23,466 bases of DNA, from the IMG/VR virus record IMGVR_UViG_3300042147_000032, positions 1 to 23,466 of that record; one strand, 5' to 3'. This document shows positions 1-7,364 of this stretch, piece by piece; within the stretch, counting starts at the first letter, position 1, and every line of letters starts with the position of its first letter. Source of the DNA: a virus. The position numbers and the translations under genes were made by a program. The notes under the pieces were generated by a model. That model saw nothing but the letters and a program-made list of their open reading frames with translations, had not been told where the DNA came from and ran no database searches.

Positions 1-338
1 CAGTCGTTTATCGCCTGCTTCATCTCGCTTCGACCATAGCCAGGCGACCATGCCATTCGCTGATAGAGCGTAACCGTGCTCCCCTTCGACGATTTACGGA
101 TGTCCAGCAATTCATCCGTCATGTTGTTGCTAGCAACAAGTAGTCGGTACCCGTTTTCCGTTTCCGACATCGAGGAGTCGCTACGCGCGTCCTGCCATTT
201 GGGGAATACGCAGAGTGCATAACGCTTAGGGTCTTTCGCGGTGATTGCCTTTAGGCTCAGATCGCCCCTTTGCAGATCTCCTGGGGATACACACCCGGCC
301 AGCAGCGCAACCGCCAACGCTCCTACGATCAATTTCAT
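1..338 (-). CDS. Putative lipoprotein, cut by the left edge
   Basis: The reading frame starts at an ATG at 338 after a good AGGAG ribosome binding site and runs off the left edge, so at least 112 residues are present. The last two bases read TG, so even the next codon could be a stop. The N-terminus is a classic lipoprotein signal: Met-Lys, a hydrophobic core, and the lipobox L13-A14-G15-C16. Cys16 would be lipidated and the rest would face the periplasm. The mature part is polar and has no domain I recognise. It lies downstream of the four-helix membrane protein gene on the same strand, where a lambda-like phage would carry tail genes I and J. A lysogenic-conversion or exclusion role is possible but is only inferred from position. 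Confidence 0.75.
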   Translation of the reverse strand, partial: MKLIVGALAVALLAGCVSPGDLQRGDLSLKAITAKDPKRYALCVFPKWQDARSDSSMSETENGYRLLVASNNMTDELLDIRKSSKGSTVTLYQRMAWSPGYGRSEMKQAIND

Positions 339-492
339 GCAGGTCACTCCTGTGGAAAGACGGGGAATGTAGCACTTGGTAATGGAAACCAAAAAGCTCG
401 ACCTGTTGACGGATCGTTACTCAAAGCTTGCTGGAATGGTTGGCACTTCGCCGACCTTCCCGTCCGTCAGATACATAAACCCGACGGGCGAG

Positions 493-508
493 CCGGCCTT
501 TCGGCCGG
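493..508 (-). other. Stem-loop with GAAA tetraloop
   Basis: A perfect 6-bp GC stem (493-498 with 503-508) reads CCGGCC-GAAA-GGCCGG on the minus strand, which puts a stable GNRA tetraloop in the transcript. It lies between the membrane-protein gene and the lipoprotein gene. No U-run follows, so it may be an mRNA-protecting hairpin or a weak terminator. The rest of 339-532 shows no gene. Confidence 0.5.
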
Positions 509-532
509 AATGTCGCGCCCCCCTTCCTTAGC

Positions 533-946
533 TCAGATTGAGACTCGCGCCGCTCGTTTTCGCAGATCGATTACAACTGCGACACCAGCCAACAAAATTG
601 CAAGGGTGTATGCAAGAAGGCCTAAGTTCACCCCCAGAATCATTTTCTCTGAGCCATCTGTGAGGATCATCGATCCACCGTAAGACTCTCGAAGCCAGTA
701 AGCCATCAAGAACCCGCCAGTAACAAACAATGTAAGAAGACTGGAGAGGCGGAGGTTGCCCTTGAGCCATACAAGCCAAAGGCTAAATGCACCAATTGCA
801 GTATTGGTAAACAGTTGCCAAACCTCATGTAGCCGAGCGTGGGGCTCCCAAGCCTGGTTAAAAACATGGGTCTCATTGAGCTCTAACACCGGTACAACGA
901 CGGCGTAGAAGACAATCCCAATACTCACGAGTAGCTTCGGTATCAT
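533..946 (-). CDS. Four-helix inner-membrane protein, unknown function
   Basis: This 137-residue protein has a good ribosome binding site (AGGGAGG) upstream of the ATG at 946. Four hydrophobic segments, at about residues 5-22, 43-61, 67-86 and 104-127, predict an integral inner-membrane protein with a basic C-terminal tail. Between the first two helices is a polar loop with a conserved-looking NETHVFN..W.PHARLHEVWQ pattern, which suggests a real family; I cannot name it with certainty. It is separated from the K-like tail gene by about 100 non-coding bases, unlike the tightly packed tail genes, and its base composition is more AT-rich than theirs. It looks like an accessory gene inserted between tail genes K and I. 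Membrane proteins in such positions are sometimes superinfection-exclusion factors, but that role is a guess here. Confidence 0.8.
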   Translation of the reverse strand: MIPKLLVSIGIVFYAVVVPVLELNETHVFNQAWEPHARLHEVWQLFTNTAIGAFSLWLVWLKGNLRLSSLLTLFVTGGFLMAYWLRESYGGSMILTDGSEKMILGVNLGLLAYTLAILLAGVAVVIDLRKRAARVSI

Positions 947-984
947 TTGGAACCTCCCTGTTATTGTTAGTGCGGGCTAATCAG

Positions 985-1001
985 TCATCCAACGTGGATG
1001 A
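985..1001. repeat. Short perfect dyad upstream of the membrane protein
   Basis: TCATCCA-ACG-TGGATGA is a perfect 7-bp inverted repeat with a 3-base spacer. It is centred in the 99-bp gap between the K-like gene and the membrane-protein gene, about 40-55 bases upstream of the latter's start. It could be an operator or a small RNA hairpin. A weak promoter-like pair (TTGGAT, 17 bases, TAACAA, minus strand) overlaps one arm. Confidence 0.4.
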
Positions 1002-1045
1002 ATGCACAGTAATGTGAACTAACCTTCCGTAGTAGCCTCCTGCCT

Positions 1046-1813
1046 TCACGCAACGGATAGTTGTGCATCTTTGTGCCTGAGAATTAGACGCGTCCGGTCG
1101 AACCACGGTCCGCCGAACACGATGACTTCAGAAGGTCGGCCGTAGAGGTGATGCAACAGGAATGGCCCCGGGCCGAAAGTCGCCGCGTCCTCGCCGGGTA
1201 GTGCCGGATCGTTGCCAAGGAATATCCCGGCATGGTTCGGGTGAACCGTCCGCCCCACCTCCATCACGATCATGTCACCACGCTGCGGCTGGTCAACTTT
1301 GTAGAAACCGGCGGACTCGTAGTTCGCTTCGTACAGGCTCGCGTTATCCTTGCTCTCCCACCAGCCATCGGCACGCTTGAAGGCTTCGAACCCCAGCCCC
1401 CACTCCCGCTTGTACCAGTCGGCGCAGACCTGCCAACAATCCCAAGCACCGTGCACAAATGGTCGTTTCAACAGAGGGACCTCGCCGGACGGTATAACCG
1501 TGCGCAGGTCGCCCTCCGGCCAGCTCAAGATGTGCCACGGCAGCGTCGTCGCCTCGCACATGGCCAGGTCGCGCGGCGATGGCCGACTGGTCGCGTCTGG
1601 ATGTGAATGAACCACGCCGATCACTTCGCCGATGTCCTCAGCCCCGGCGTATTCCTCCGGATCGATTCGGAATTCCTCGTTCGGCTCGGTGGAGACGTTG
1701 CGGCACGGGTAGTACTGCTGTTTGCGTCCGACCGCCAGCAGCAGCCCGCAGCACTCTTTCGGGTACTCGGCAGCGGCGTGCGCCTGGATCGCGCTCAAGA
1801 TGTGCTTGCGCAT
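1046..1813 (-). CDS. Tail-tip peptidase, JAMM plus NlpC/P60 (lambda K-like)
   Basis: This 255-residue protein has two enzymatic domains. The N-terminal half is a JAMM/Mov34-type metalloprotease with the full zinc signature: Glu20 in the YPKECCG motif, then H69-S-H71, seven residues, S79-P-R-D82. The C-terminal half is an NlpC/P60 cysteine peptidase with Cys126 in WDCW, His194 in NHAGIF and a candidate third residue at His221/222. This arrangement matches the lambda gpK family of siphovirus tail-assembly proteins, which act at the tail tip and may help cut peptidoglycan during DNA entry. The gene starts only two bases after the stop of the L-like gene, as in lambda-type tail clusters. Both active sites look intact. 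Confidence 0.92.
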   Translation of the reverse strand: MRKHILSAIQAHAAAEYPKECCGLLLAVGRKQQYYPCRNVSTEPNEEFRIDPEEYAGAEDIGEVIGVVHSHPDATSRPSPRDLAMCEATTLPWHILSWPEGDLRTVIPSGEVPLLKRPFVHGAWDCWQVCADWYKREWGLGFEAFKRADGWWESKDNASLYEANYESAGFYKVDQPQRGDMIVMEVGRTVHPNHAGIFLGNDPALPGEDAATFGPGPFLLHHLYGRPSEVIVFGGPWFDRTRLILRHKDAQLSVA

Positions 1814-1815
1814 AG

Positions 1816-2565
1816 TCAGCTCCGGGCAATCAGGGAAACGGCGGGGAAACCACCGAACGGCAGCGGGTTACCCTCACCGAAGCGCGGGATGCAGCCCCGG
1901 CCCAGCGTGGCGTCACACTCGTCCAGTTCAGGATTGTCAGTCGGCACGCCATCCTTCGTGACGTAGCCGCCGGTGTAACCACAGTTCGGCCCCCGGTAGC
2001 CGCCAGTGAGACACCAGTGGCACAACGTTGTGGCCTGTCGGCCAATGGACTCACCGCCAACATCACCCGGGCTGGCCAACTCCCAACTGACCGTCTCACC
2101 GTCCTCGTTGGTCTTCTGGTCGATGTACCAGACCTCGATCGTCTCTTGCGTTGGATCTGCCGTCGGGTTGCCGGCCGGGAAGTTCACCGCGTCCAGATAC
2201 GTGCCCAACGTGTGGCGCATCGTCAGCTTGAACTCGAGCAGGTCGGCGAACGCCAGGCAGAGCGCGGTGATGCGCCCGTTGACGTTGCCGACAGACAACG
2301 TCGGCCGCACGGCTGTGCCGTCGCCATTCGACTCGATACCATCGATCTGCATCGGCCAGGCGCTGTACTCCTCGCCCTGCCACCAGATGGCCTTGGCCGG
2401 CAACAGATCCGCATTGCCGCCCGCAGCGATGATCTCGGCCGGCGTGTGCGGGATCGCGTGCCCATGGAAGCGTAAAATGTCCGCGCCGTAATCCGTGCCG
2501 TCCAACTCAAAGAGCAGCACTTCACTGCCAGGCTCAAGCACCTGGATGTCACTGATCAGTGGCAT
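1816..2565 (-). CDS. Minor tail protein L-like, probable iron-sulfur protein
   Basis: This 249-residue protein matches the lambda gpL family by its N-terminus (a beta-rich domain opening with an acidic LFELDGTDYG stretch), its position between M and K, and its C-terminal cysteine cluster. The cysteines are C182 and C185 (CHWC), C195, C217 and C225. In lambda gpL relatives a C-terminal set of four cysteines coordinates an iron-sulfur cluster, and the spacing here is consistent with that. The protein would join the tail-tip complex below the tape measure. The gene lies 9 bases after M and 2 bases before K, so the three are co-translated. Confidence 0.9.
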   Translation of the reverse strand: MPLISDIQVLEPGSEVLLFELDGTDYGADILRFHGHAIPHTPAEIIAAGGNADLLPAKAIWWQGEEYSAWPMQIDGIESNGDGTAVRPTLSVGNVNGRITALCLAFADLLEFKLTMRHTLGTYLDAVNFPAGNPTADPTQETIEVWYIDQKTNEDGETVSWELASPGDVGGESIGRQATTLCHWCLTGGYRGPNCGYTGGYVTKDGVPTDNPELDECDATLGRGCIPRFGEGNPLPFGGFPAVSLIARS

Positions 2566-2574
2566 AGCTGCCCC

Positions 2575-2913
2575 TTATGGTTGGAAGGCTCGTTCGAACG
2601 TGGCCGTGAGTTTGAAAACACCACCGCCCACCGGGGTAGGCACGGGATTTTTGCAGGTGAATAAGCCGAGCTGGCCAAGCGGAGTTGTCCAGGCGAAAGC
2701 CTTGGCCCCGGCATGCCGGTCGAGAAAGTCCATGATCTCCAGCACTTTGGCGTTCTGCCCGGTGAAGGCAATCGGGTAGGAATCCTCCTTGTTGTTTGGC
2801 CCATCTCCAGCTTCCTGCTTGTAGCCGTCACCAAACTGCGCGGTGCGCACCCTGTAAGTAATCTCGGGCGAACTACCGCGCTCTGTTGGCCAGGTAAATG
2901 TTTCGATTGCCAT
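2575..2913 (-). CDS. Minor tail protein M-like
   Basis: This 112-residue protein has the features of the lambda gpM / phage minor tail protein family: a short N-terminal MAIETFTWPTE-type opening, the FGDGYKQ motif, a central aromatic segment (FAWTTP), a LFTCKN segment and a C-terminal TFERAF strand. It acts in tail-tip assembly after the tape measure and before L. Its ATG overlaps the tape-measure stop by one base (TGATG), a strong sign of translational coupling. Confidence 0.9.
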   Translation of the reverse strand: MAIETFTWPTERGSSPEITYRVRTAQFGDGYKQEAGDGPNNKEDSYPIAFTGQNAKVLEIMDFLDRHAGAKAFAWTTPLGQLGLFTCKNPVPTPVGGGVFKLTATFERAFQP

Positions 2914-5906
2914 CAGGCCCTCCCATTTGCGTTACGGAAGCTGATGCCACCCGCGCGCCACGATTCGGCTACGGCTTTTTCGGCTGCGGCCTTCATCTGC
3001 GTTTGAAGGTTCTGCGTCAGCGCCTGCTGATCGAGTTGCATCCCTTCAGAACTTCGACCCTGGGTGACGACGTTGACCGGCGCACTGATGGTGATTCCCC
3101 CCTGACCGCCTCCACTGTTCATCGCGGCAACGTTGGCCCCCGATGTAAGCGGAGTAACACTGCCGCCATTCGCCCCGGTCATGAGGAAGGACTTTCCACC
3201 CTCGTTGTAGAGTTCTGGCCCAAGCTCATTGACCTCGTACAAAGAGTTCGGCGCGACAGGCCCGCCAGCCGCCCTGTATCCGGAGAAGTCGACATTGCTG
3301 TAGCCCGCTTGAGTAGACCCCGCTGAAGTAGGTGCGCTTGAAGTGCCGCTGCCCACAAAATAGCTGGTCGCTGCACCCACCAAACTGCCTAGCAATGCCG
3401 AACTGCCTTGCCGAGTGGCGATCCGAGCCATATCCGCCAGTACCGATTTCGAGAAATCAGCAAACGACAGCTTGCCGGTCATGGCGAAGTTGACGATGGA
3501 GTCTTCCATCGAGCTGAAGGCATTGGTGAACAGGCTTTTGGTCTGGCCGGCAACATCTCGCGCCGATTCCAGGTAGTTCTGCCACGCTGACGATGCGCCA
3601 GCACTCCAGTCGCCCTGGGCGGCGGTCATATCGTCGTAATTGGCCTGCACAGTGTCATGCAGATCCTGCTGAGTCGCTTTCAACGCCTTCAGTTTGGCGT
3701 TGTACTCGTCCAGGCTCATGCCGCGCGAGCCGTCGCCGTACTGGTTGGCCAACTCCAGGCGCTGCTGGTTGAAGCGGTCATCGATTCCGTTCTGCTGTTC
3801 CGCCAGCCCTCGCTGCCGGTCACCCTGACCGAGGCTGGACGCCGCGCGCAATCCCTGCTGCCGAAGGGTGTCGACCTGTTGTTGGAGAGCGCTGGTGTAC
3901 GTATTGACCGCTAACGTCTGCTTGCGCAGCCGGCCTTCTTCGTTGGTCGCGATGATTGCCAGTTCGCTGTCGCTGTCCTGCTGCGCCTTGACCATGGCGG
4001 TTCGGGCATCGGCAATCTTTTGATCGATCTGGATGACTTGAGCGCCGGTCGTGCCCTTCTTGGCCTTTGCCGCTTCGAGCGCATCGATCTCCGCCTGATA
4101 GCCCTGAGCAACTTCGTCGGCCTGCTGCTTCAATAGGCTGATGCGCTGTTCGGTGTAGCTGGCCTGACTGATCACGCCGGCGCGCTGGGATGCCTCCAGC
4201 TCCTTGTCGGCATTTTTGTAGTAGGCCAGGGTTTCGGCCAAGGCGTTCTTTGCGTTGTTGAAGCCAGTGGTGTCGACACTGCCTGTGGCGACCTTTGGAT
4301 CCTTGAACTTGTCGTTGATGTTCGCCAGGTTCTTGTCGATGGCCGCTTGGCTCAGGCGCGGGTCGTTCGGTGCCACCTTGCGAATATCGTCGAGCTGCTG
4401 CTTGTATTCCTTCAGAGCATCGGTGCGCTTTTGCTCGTTGGTCAATGACGATTTGGTGAGAGCGTCAACTTTACCCATCGCAATAACCGCAGCGCCTTGG
4501 GCTTTCGCCTGCTCACCTTGCCATTTGGCGATATCGGCCTCGACGTCCCTCTGGTCCTCCAGCATGTTGAGCTGATTGGTATAGAGGTCGATCATCTCCT
4601 GCTTGTTCTGGAACAAACCGATGTTGCCGGCTTGGGCCGACGCCAAATTGCGGCGCGCCTGCTCGATGTCTGCACCAATATCTGGCCGGCCGATGTTCTT
4701 CAGATTGTCCGCGGCGCGTGCAACAGCGTTGTAACCCTTTTCCCAGAAGCTCAGGTTTTCGAGAATCTTCGGCGTGCGCTCATTGATCGCATCCGCATAT
4801 TGCTCGGTCGCAAGCTTCACAGCGCCCGCATGATCGCCTTGCTCTTCAAGGGCAGCGATTTGTGAATAAACCGAGGCAGTAAGGTAGTGGTATTGCTCGT
4901 TCAGTGCAGCGGAAGCCTTTACAGGGTCGTCAGCCAGCTTCGAGAACTCGGCGACGGTTTCGCTGACAGCCTTACCGGTCGCTTCCTGCATAGACACAGC
5001 AGCCTGGGTGATGCCGGTGAAACTCTCGCCCGCGATCTTGCCGTTGCCAGCCAAAAGAGCCAGAACCTCAGCAGCCTGTCCGGTCGTGCCGACAGTTGCG
5101 CTCACTTGCCGCGCCATCTCCCCCAGTTGCGCAGAACTAATACCGGCGTAGTTGCCGGTGAGGATCAGCGATTTGTTGTAGCTGTCTTGCTCTTCGCTGC
5201 CCTTGTAGAAGGCGTATGCCAGTCCGCCCACCGCGGCGGTGGCCAACGCGAGCGGCGCAAGGATGGCGAGCAGCCCAGCGGCACCCTCGCCAGCCCCGGC
5301 ACCCAACTGAGCGACCGCACGAACACCGCTACCCCAGTCACCCGAGGACAGGGCATTCCCCAACTGCACGACGTTCTCTTGCGCCTGGCGGGTACCGAGG
5401 CGAAGTTTATCGAAACCGGTGGCGGTCTTTTCGAGCTTGGCGTAATCCTTATCGATCTTGCTCAGCGCCGAGTTGTACTGATCCTGGCTGATGCGACCGG
5501 CGTCGAGGTGTTTTCCAAGTTGCTCAACTTGGGTGTCCAGCTTGGCCATGGCCGCCCGGGCCGGGTCGATCGCACCCAGCAGGCTGTTGAGGGCCTTCTG
5601 TTCATCCAGCGTCGACTTTGCCAGTGCCACCTGTTGCTTATCCAGCTGCGCGGTGATCTTGGTGAATTCAGCTTCACCATAGGCACCAGTCTGGGTCAGC
5701 TTCGCCAGGCTGTCACGTTGTTTGGCCAGTTCCTGCGTGGAGGTCGCGCCTTTCGACAGCGATTTCTCCAGCGCCTCCATCTCTTTCATCAGGCCGACGG
5801 CGGACTGTTCAGCGCGATCACCAGCCTTGGTCAACTTGTCGAGGTCTGTCGCAGCGTTGGCGGCATCAGCCGAATCGACCTTGATGCCGAGTTCTGCAAT
5901 ATTCAT
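2913..5906 (-). CDS. Tail tape measure protein (lambda H-like)
   Basis: This 997-residue protein is the longest in the window. An AAGGTGAG ribosome binding site precedes the ATG at 5906. The N-terminal 200 residues are charged coiled coil, followed by a hydrophobic Ala/Leu/Gly segment at about 205-235, then long alpha-helical repeats rich in Lys, Gln and Glu. Near residues 770-850 it has the lambda-tail C-terminal signature (SSMEDSIVNFAMTGKLSFADF and the following segment). The end is Gly/Ser-rich. The order chaperone, tape measure, M, L, K is that of lambda. The protein spans the tail tube, sets its length and is ejected with the DNA. At the usual scale of about 1.5 angstrom per residue it would give a tail of roughly 150 nm. 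Confidence 0.95.
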   Translation of the reverse strand: MNIAELGIKVDSADAANAATDLDKLTKAGDRAEQSAVGLMKEMEALEKSLSKGATSTQELAKQRDSLAKLTQTGAYGEAEFTKITAQLDKQQVALAKSTLDEQKALNSLLGAIDPARAAMAKLDTQVEQLGKHLDAGRISQDQYNSALSKIDKDYAKLEKTATGFDKLRLGTRQAQENVVQLGNALSSGDWGSGVRAVAQLGAGAGEGAAGLLAILAPLALATAAVGGLAYAFYKGSEEQDSYNKSLILTGNYAGISSAQLGEMARQVSATVGTTGQAAEVLALLAGNGKIAGESFTGITQAAVSMQEATGKAVSETVAEFSKLADDPVKASAALNEQYHYLTASVYSQIAALEEQGDHAGAVKLATEQYADAINERTPKILENLSFWEKGYNAVARAADNLKNIGRPDIGADIEQARRNLASAQAGNIGLFQNKQEMIDLYTNQLNMLEDQRDVEADIAKWQGEQAKAQGAAVIAMGKVDALTKSSLTNEQKRTDALKEYKQQLDDIRKVAPNDPRLSQAAIDKNLANINDKFKDPKVATGSVDTTGFNNAKNALAETLAYYKNADKELEASQRAGVISQASYTEQRISLLKQQADEVAQGYQAEIDALEAAKAKKGTTGAQVIQIDQKIADARTAMVKAQQDSDSELAIIATNEEGRLRKQTLAVNTYTSALQQQVDTLRQQGLRAASSLGQGDRQRGLAEQQNGIDDRFNQQRLELANQYGDGSRGMSLDEYNAKLKALKATQQDLHDTVQANYDDMTAAQGDWSAGASSAWQNYLESARDVAGQTKSLFTNAFSSMEDSIVNFAMTGKLSFADFSKSVLADMARIATRQGSSALLGSLVGAATSYFVGSGTSSAPTSAGSTQAGYSNVDFSGYRAAGGPVAPNSLYEVNELGPELYNEGGKSFLMTGANGGSVTPLTSGANVAAMNSGGGQGGITISAPVNVVTQGRSSEGMQLDQQALTQNLQTQMKAAAEKAVAESWRAGGISFRNANGRA

Positions 5907-5925
5907 CGACTCACCTTGAATAAGT

Positions 5926-5941
5926 GCCCGTCTTCACGGGC
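5926..5941 (-). other. Stem-loop at the end of the frameshift extension
   Basis: A perfect 6-bp stem (GCCCGT, loop GAAG, ACGGGC on the minus strand) sits at the stop codon of the T-like reading frame and 20 bases before the tape-measure start. The TGA stop straddles the stem-loop junction. No U-run follows. It may slow ribosomes or stabilise mRNA ends between the low-abundance chaperone fusion and the tape measure. Confidence 0.45.
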
Positions 5942-6257
5942 TGTTGTCGCGGGCTTCGGCCATAACCGCGATGGCTTCCGACTCCATAACGCGGATGTCC
6001 TGGAACACGCCGGGACGGTCCTTCGCCGGTATGCCGACGAGCTTCATCACGTTGGGCAAAACGCCGTAGTCGAGGCCGGTCGCGCCGCATGCACCTGTGC
6101 GCCACTGAGTCCCCATCGAATCCATGACGAGGAATGACGGCCAGTTGTCCGGCCAAACTTCAACGGTTTCGTCGTAGTCCTCCGGAGAGAAGCCGAACAT
6201 AGCCATCTGCTCGGCAGATCCTTCGGACTCATACAGCGCACGGGCCGCGGCGATCAG
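5934..6257 (-). CDS. Frameshift extension of tail assembly chaperone (GT-like, DUF1799-type)
   Basis: This is the downstream half of a lambda G-T-like fusion. If ribosomes slip by -1 at the heptamer at 6257-6263, the chaperone is extended by 107 residues beginning LIAAARALYESEGSAEQ and continuing into MAMFGFSPEDYDE and the DUF1799-like body. The fusion would be 234 residues. The frame is fully open from the slip site to the TGA at 5934-5936. An independent start at the ATG at 6206 would give only 90 residues, has no convincing ribosome binding site and would lose conserved-looking sequence. In lambda the fusion binds the tape measure while the short form coats it, and both are absent from the mature tail. 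The position immediately upstream of the tape measure agrees. Confidence 0.85.
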   Translation of the reverse strand: MIAAARALYESEGSAEQMAMFGFSPEDYDETVEVWPDNWPSFLVMDSMGTQWRTGACGATGLDYGVLPNVMKLVGIPAKDRPGVFQDIRVMESEAIAVMAEARDNSP

Positions 6258-6637
6258 TTTCCCAGGCGGGCCTTGCCGAATGCCTCGCTGTAGGCCTTCA
6301 CGACGGCATCCGACACACCGATACAGCTCTTCACCAGCGCGGTGATCGACTCATCGTTGAGCTTGTCGCCAAAGCCCCAGGACACCACCAGGTCCTTGAT
6401 CTGGTCGACCCCTTGCTCGACCTCTGCCGCGGTAACCTCAGTGAGGGTCGGCTCAGTCCCCTTGAAGCGTTCTCCGATGACTTCTGCTTTTTCTTTCCAG
6501 GAATCGAACAGTTCCGCCAGCGCGGTGCGGTCGCGGTACTTGAAGGTGAACGGCACCATGGCCGGCTTACCACCGACCTGTGGGATGGCCACATCGACGG
6601 TGAACGTCGGCTTGGGCGCGATGGAAAACTTTGCCAT
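6254..6637 (-). CDS. Tail assembly chaperone (lambda G-like)
   Basis: This 127-residue protein sits between the tail-tube gene and the tape measure and matches the phage tail assembly chaperone families. It has a beta-rich N-terminus (PTFTVDVAIPQVGG, then MVPFTFKYRDR) followed by an alpha-helical, acidic C-terminal half with the VVSWGF motif. It would coat the nascent tape measure and recruit tube subunits. The 0-frame stop TGA at 6254-6256 follows directly after a G_GGA_AAC slippery heptamer, so a fraction of ribosomes should produce the longer fusion protein. Confidence 0.92.
   Translation of the reverse strand: MAKFSIAPKPTFTVDVAIPQVGGKPAMVPFTFKYRDRTALAELFDSWKEKAEVIGERFKGTEPTLTEVTAAEVEQGVDQIKDLVVSWGFGDKLNDESITALVKSCIGVSDAVVKAYSEAFGKARLGN
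6257..6263 (-). promoter_or_regulatory. -1 programmed frameshift site GGGAAAC
   Basis: Read on the minus strand in the chaperone frame, the codons are CTG GGA AAC TGA, which gives the canonical X_XXY_YYZ heptamer G_GGA_AAC. A -1 slip re-pairs the tRNAs to GGG AAA and continues with CTG ATC GCC, in the frame of the DUF1799-like extension. Lambda uses the closely related GGGAAAG. Here the 0-frame stop codon is immediately 3' of the heptamer. Confidence 0.88.
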
Positions 6638-6646
6638 GGGAACCCC

Positions 6647-7294
6647 TTAGGCGGTGTAGCGGGTTGGGCGGGAGGCGAACGACAAGGTGATGGTCCGCGT
6701 CATGATGTTGTTGCGACTCAGTGTCGGAGTCGCAGTGATCGACACATAGGCGTAGTAGTAAATGGTCGCGCCACCCGGCAGGTTTGCACGGATCAGGCGT
6801 GGCTCCTTGTCCTCGTCTGCTGTCTCGACGATCGAGACATAGGCCTGCGCCGGATCATCAGCGACTGGCAGCGTCATGCTGCTGGCCGACTTATTGGTCG
6901 GCAGTTGACGGTCATCGTCGTCTTCGAGGAAGCCGTAAGTCAGGAACTGCTGCTCGCCGCCATTTGCGGTCGGCTCAGTGATTTGCGAGATCTGCGTCCA
7001 GCCGGAAGCCTCACGGACGGTGCCCGCACCAGAGCCTGCCGGGTAGTTCTTCACGCTGGTGGTATCGATGCCTTCCGCAGCGAAATCGCCGGTATCCGAA
7101 TCGATAACGCGAGCCGGCCGACCGTTCAGCTTCGCCCAGGCGGAATCGATCACGATCACATCACCGTCGGCCAAGCCATGGGCGGCAGCGGTGAGCACTG
7201 CGGGGCTGGCATTACTGATGGCGGTGAACGCTTTCGGGGCACTCAGGGTGGCTGCAATCTCGAAGGTGGTGCCGTTGGGAATCTTGACGCTCAT
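6647..7294 (-). CDS. Major tail tube protein (lambda V-like)
   Basis: I chose the ATG at 7294 because AGAGGA lies seven bases upstream. A longer frame from 7321 would add nine residues without a ribosome binding site and would begin at the edge of the terminator hairpin. The resulting protein has 215 residues. It is beta-rich and opens with SVKIPNGTTFEIA. A central segment (HGLADGDVIVIDSAW) resembles the ubiquitin-like or Ig-like insertions seen in tail-tube proteins, and it ends in a strand-rich RTITLSFASRPTRYTA. Its position upstream of the G/GT chaperone is that of lambda V. It would polymerise as hexameric rings around the tape measure. Confidence 0.85.
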   Translation of the reverse strand: MSVKIPNGTTFEIAATLSAPKAFTAISNASPAVLTAAAHGLADGDVIVIDSAWAKLNGRPARVIDSDTGDFAAEGIDTTSVKNYPAGSGAGTVREASGWTQISQITEPTANGGEQQFLTYGFLEDDDDRQLPTNKSASSMTLPVADDPAQAYVSIVETADEDKEPRLIRANLPGGATIYYYAYVSITATPTLSRNNIMTRTITLSFASRPTRYTA

Positions 7295-7318
7295 GGGTTT
7301 TCCTCTTTGCAGAAATGA

Positions 7319-7341
7319 CAAAACCCGCTCAATGGCGGGTT
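7319..7341 (-). terminator. Intrinsic terminator before the tail tube gene
   Basis: On the minus strand AACCCGC, loop CATTGA, GCGGGTT form a 7-bp stem that runs into TTTT. It lies in the 70-bp gap between the tail-terminator gene (ends 7365) and the tube gene (starts 7294). In the late direction it should reduce read-through unless polymerase is antitermination-modified, or it may act as a processing signal ahead of the abundant tube mRNA. Confidence 0.7.
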
Positions 7342-7364
7342 CTGGGTTTGCCCAACGGGCGGAT

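Noticed and set aside
4887-6137. Long plus-strand open frame (416 codons) across the tape-measure gene
   Set aside because: It is antisense to a clear tape measure gene with strong family features, has no ribosome binding site and has a composition typical of the opposite strand of a helical, Gln/Ala-rich protein.
6413-7318. Plus-strand open frame of 301 codons opposite the chaperone and tube genes
   Set aside because: It is a GC-frame shadow; both minus-strand genes have recognisable families, ribosome binding sites and a conserved order.
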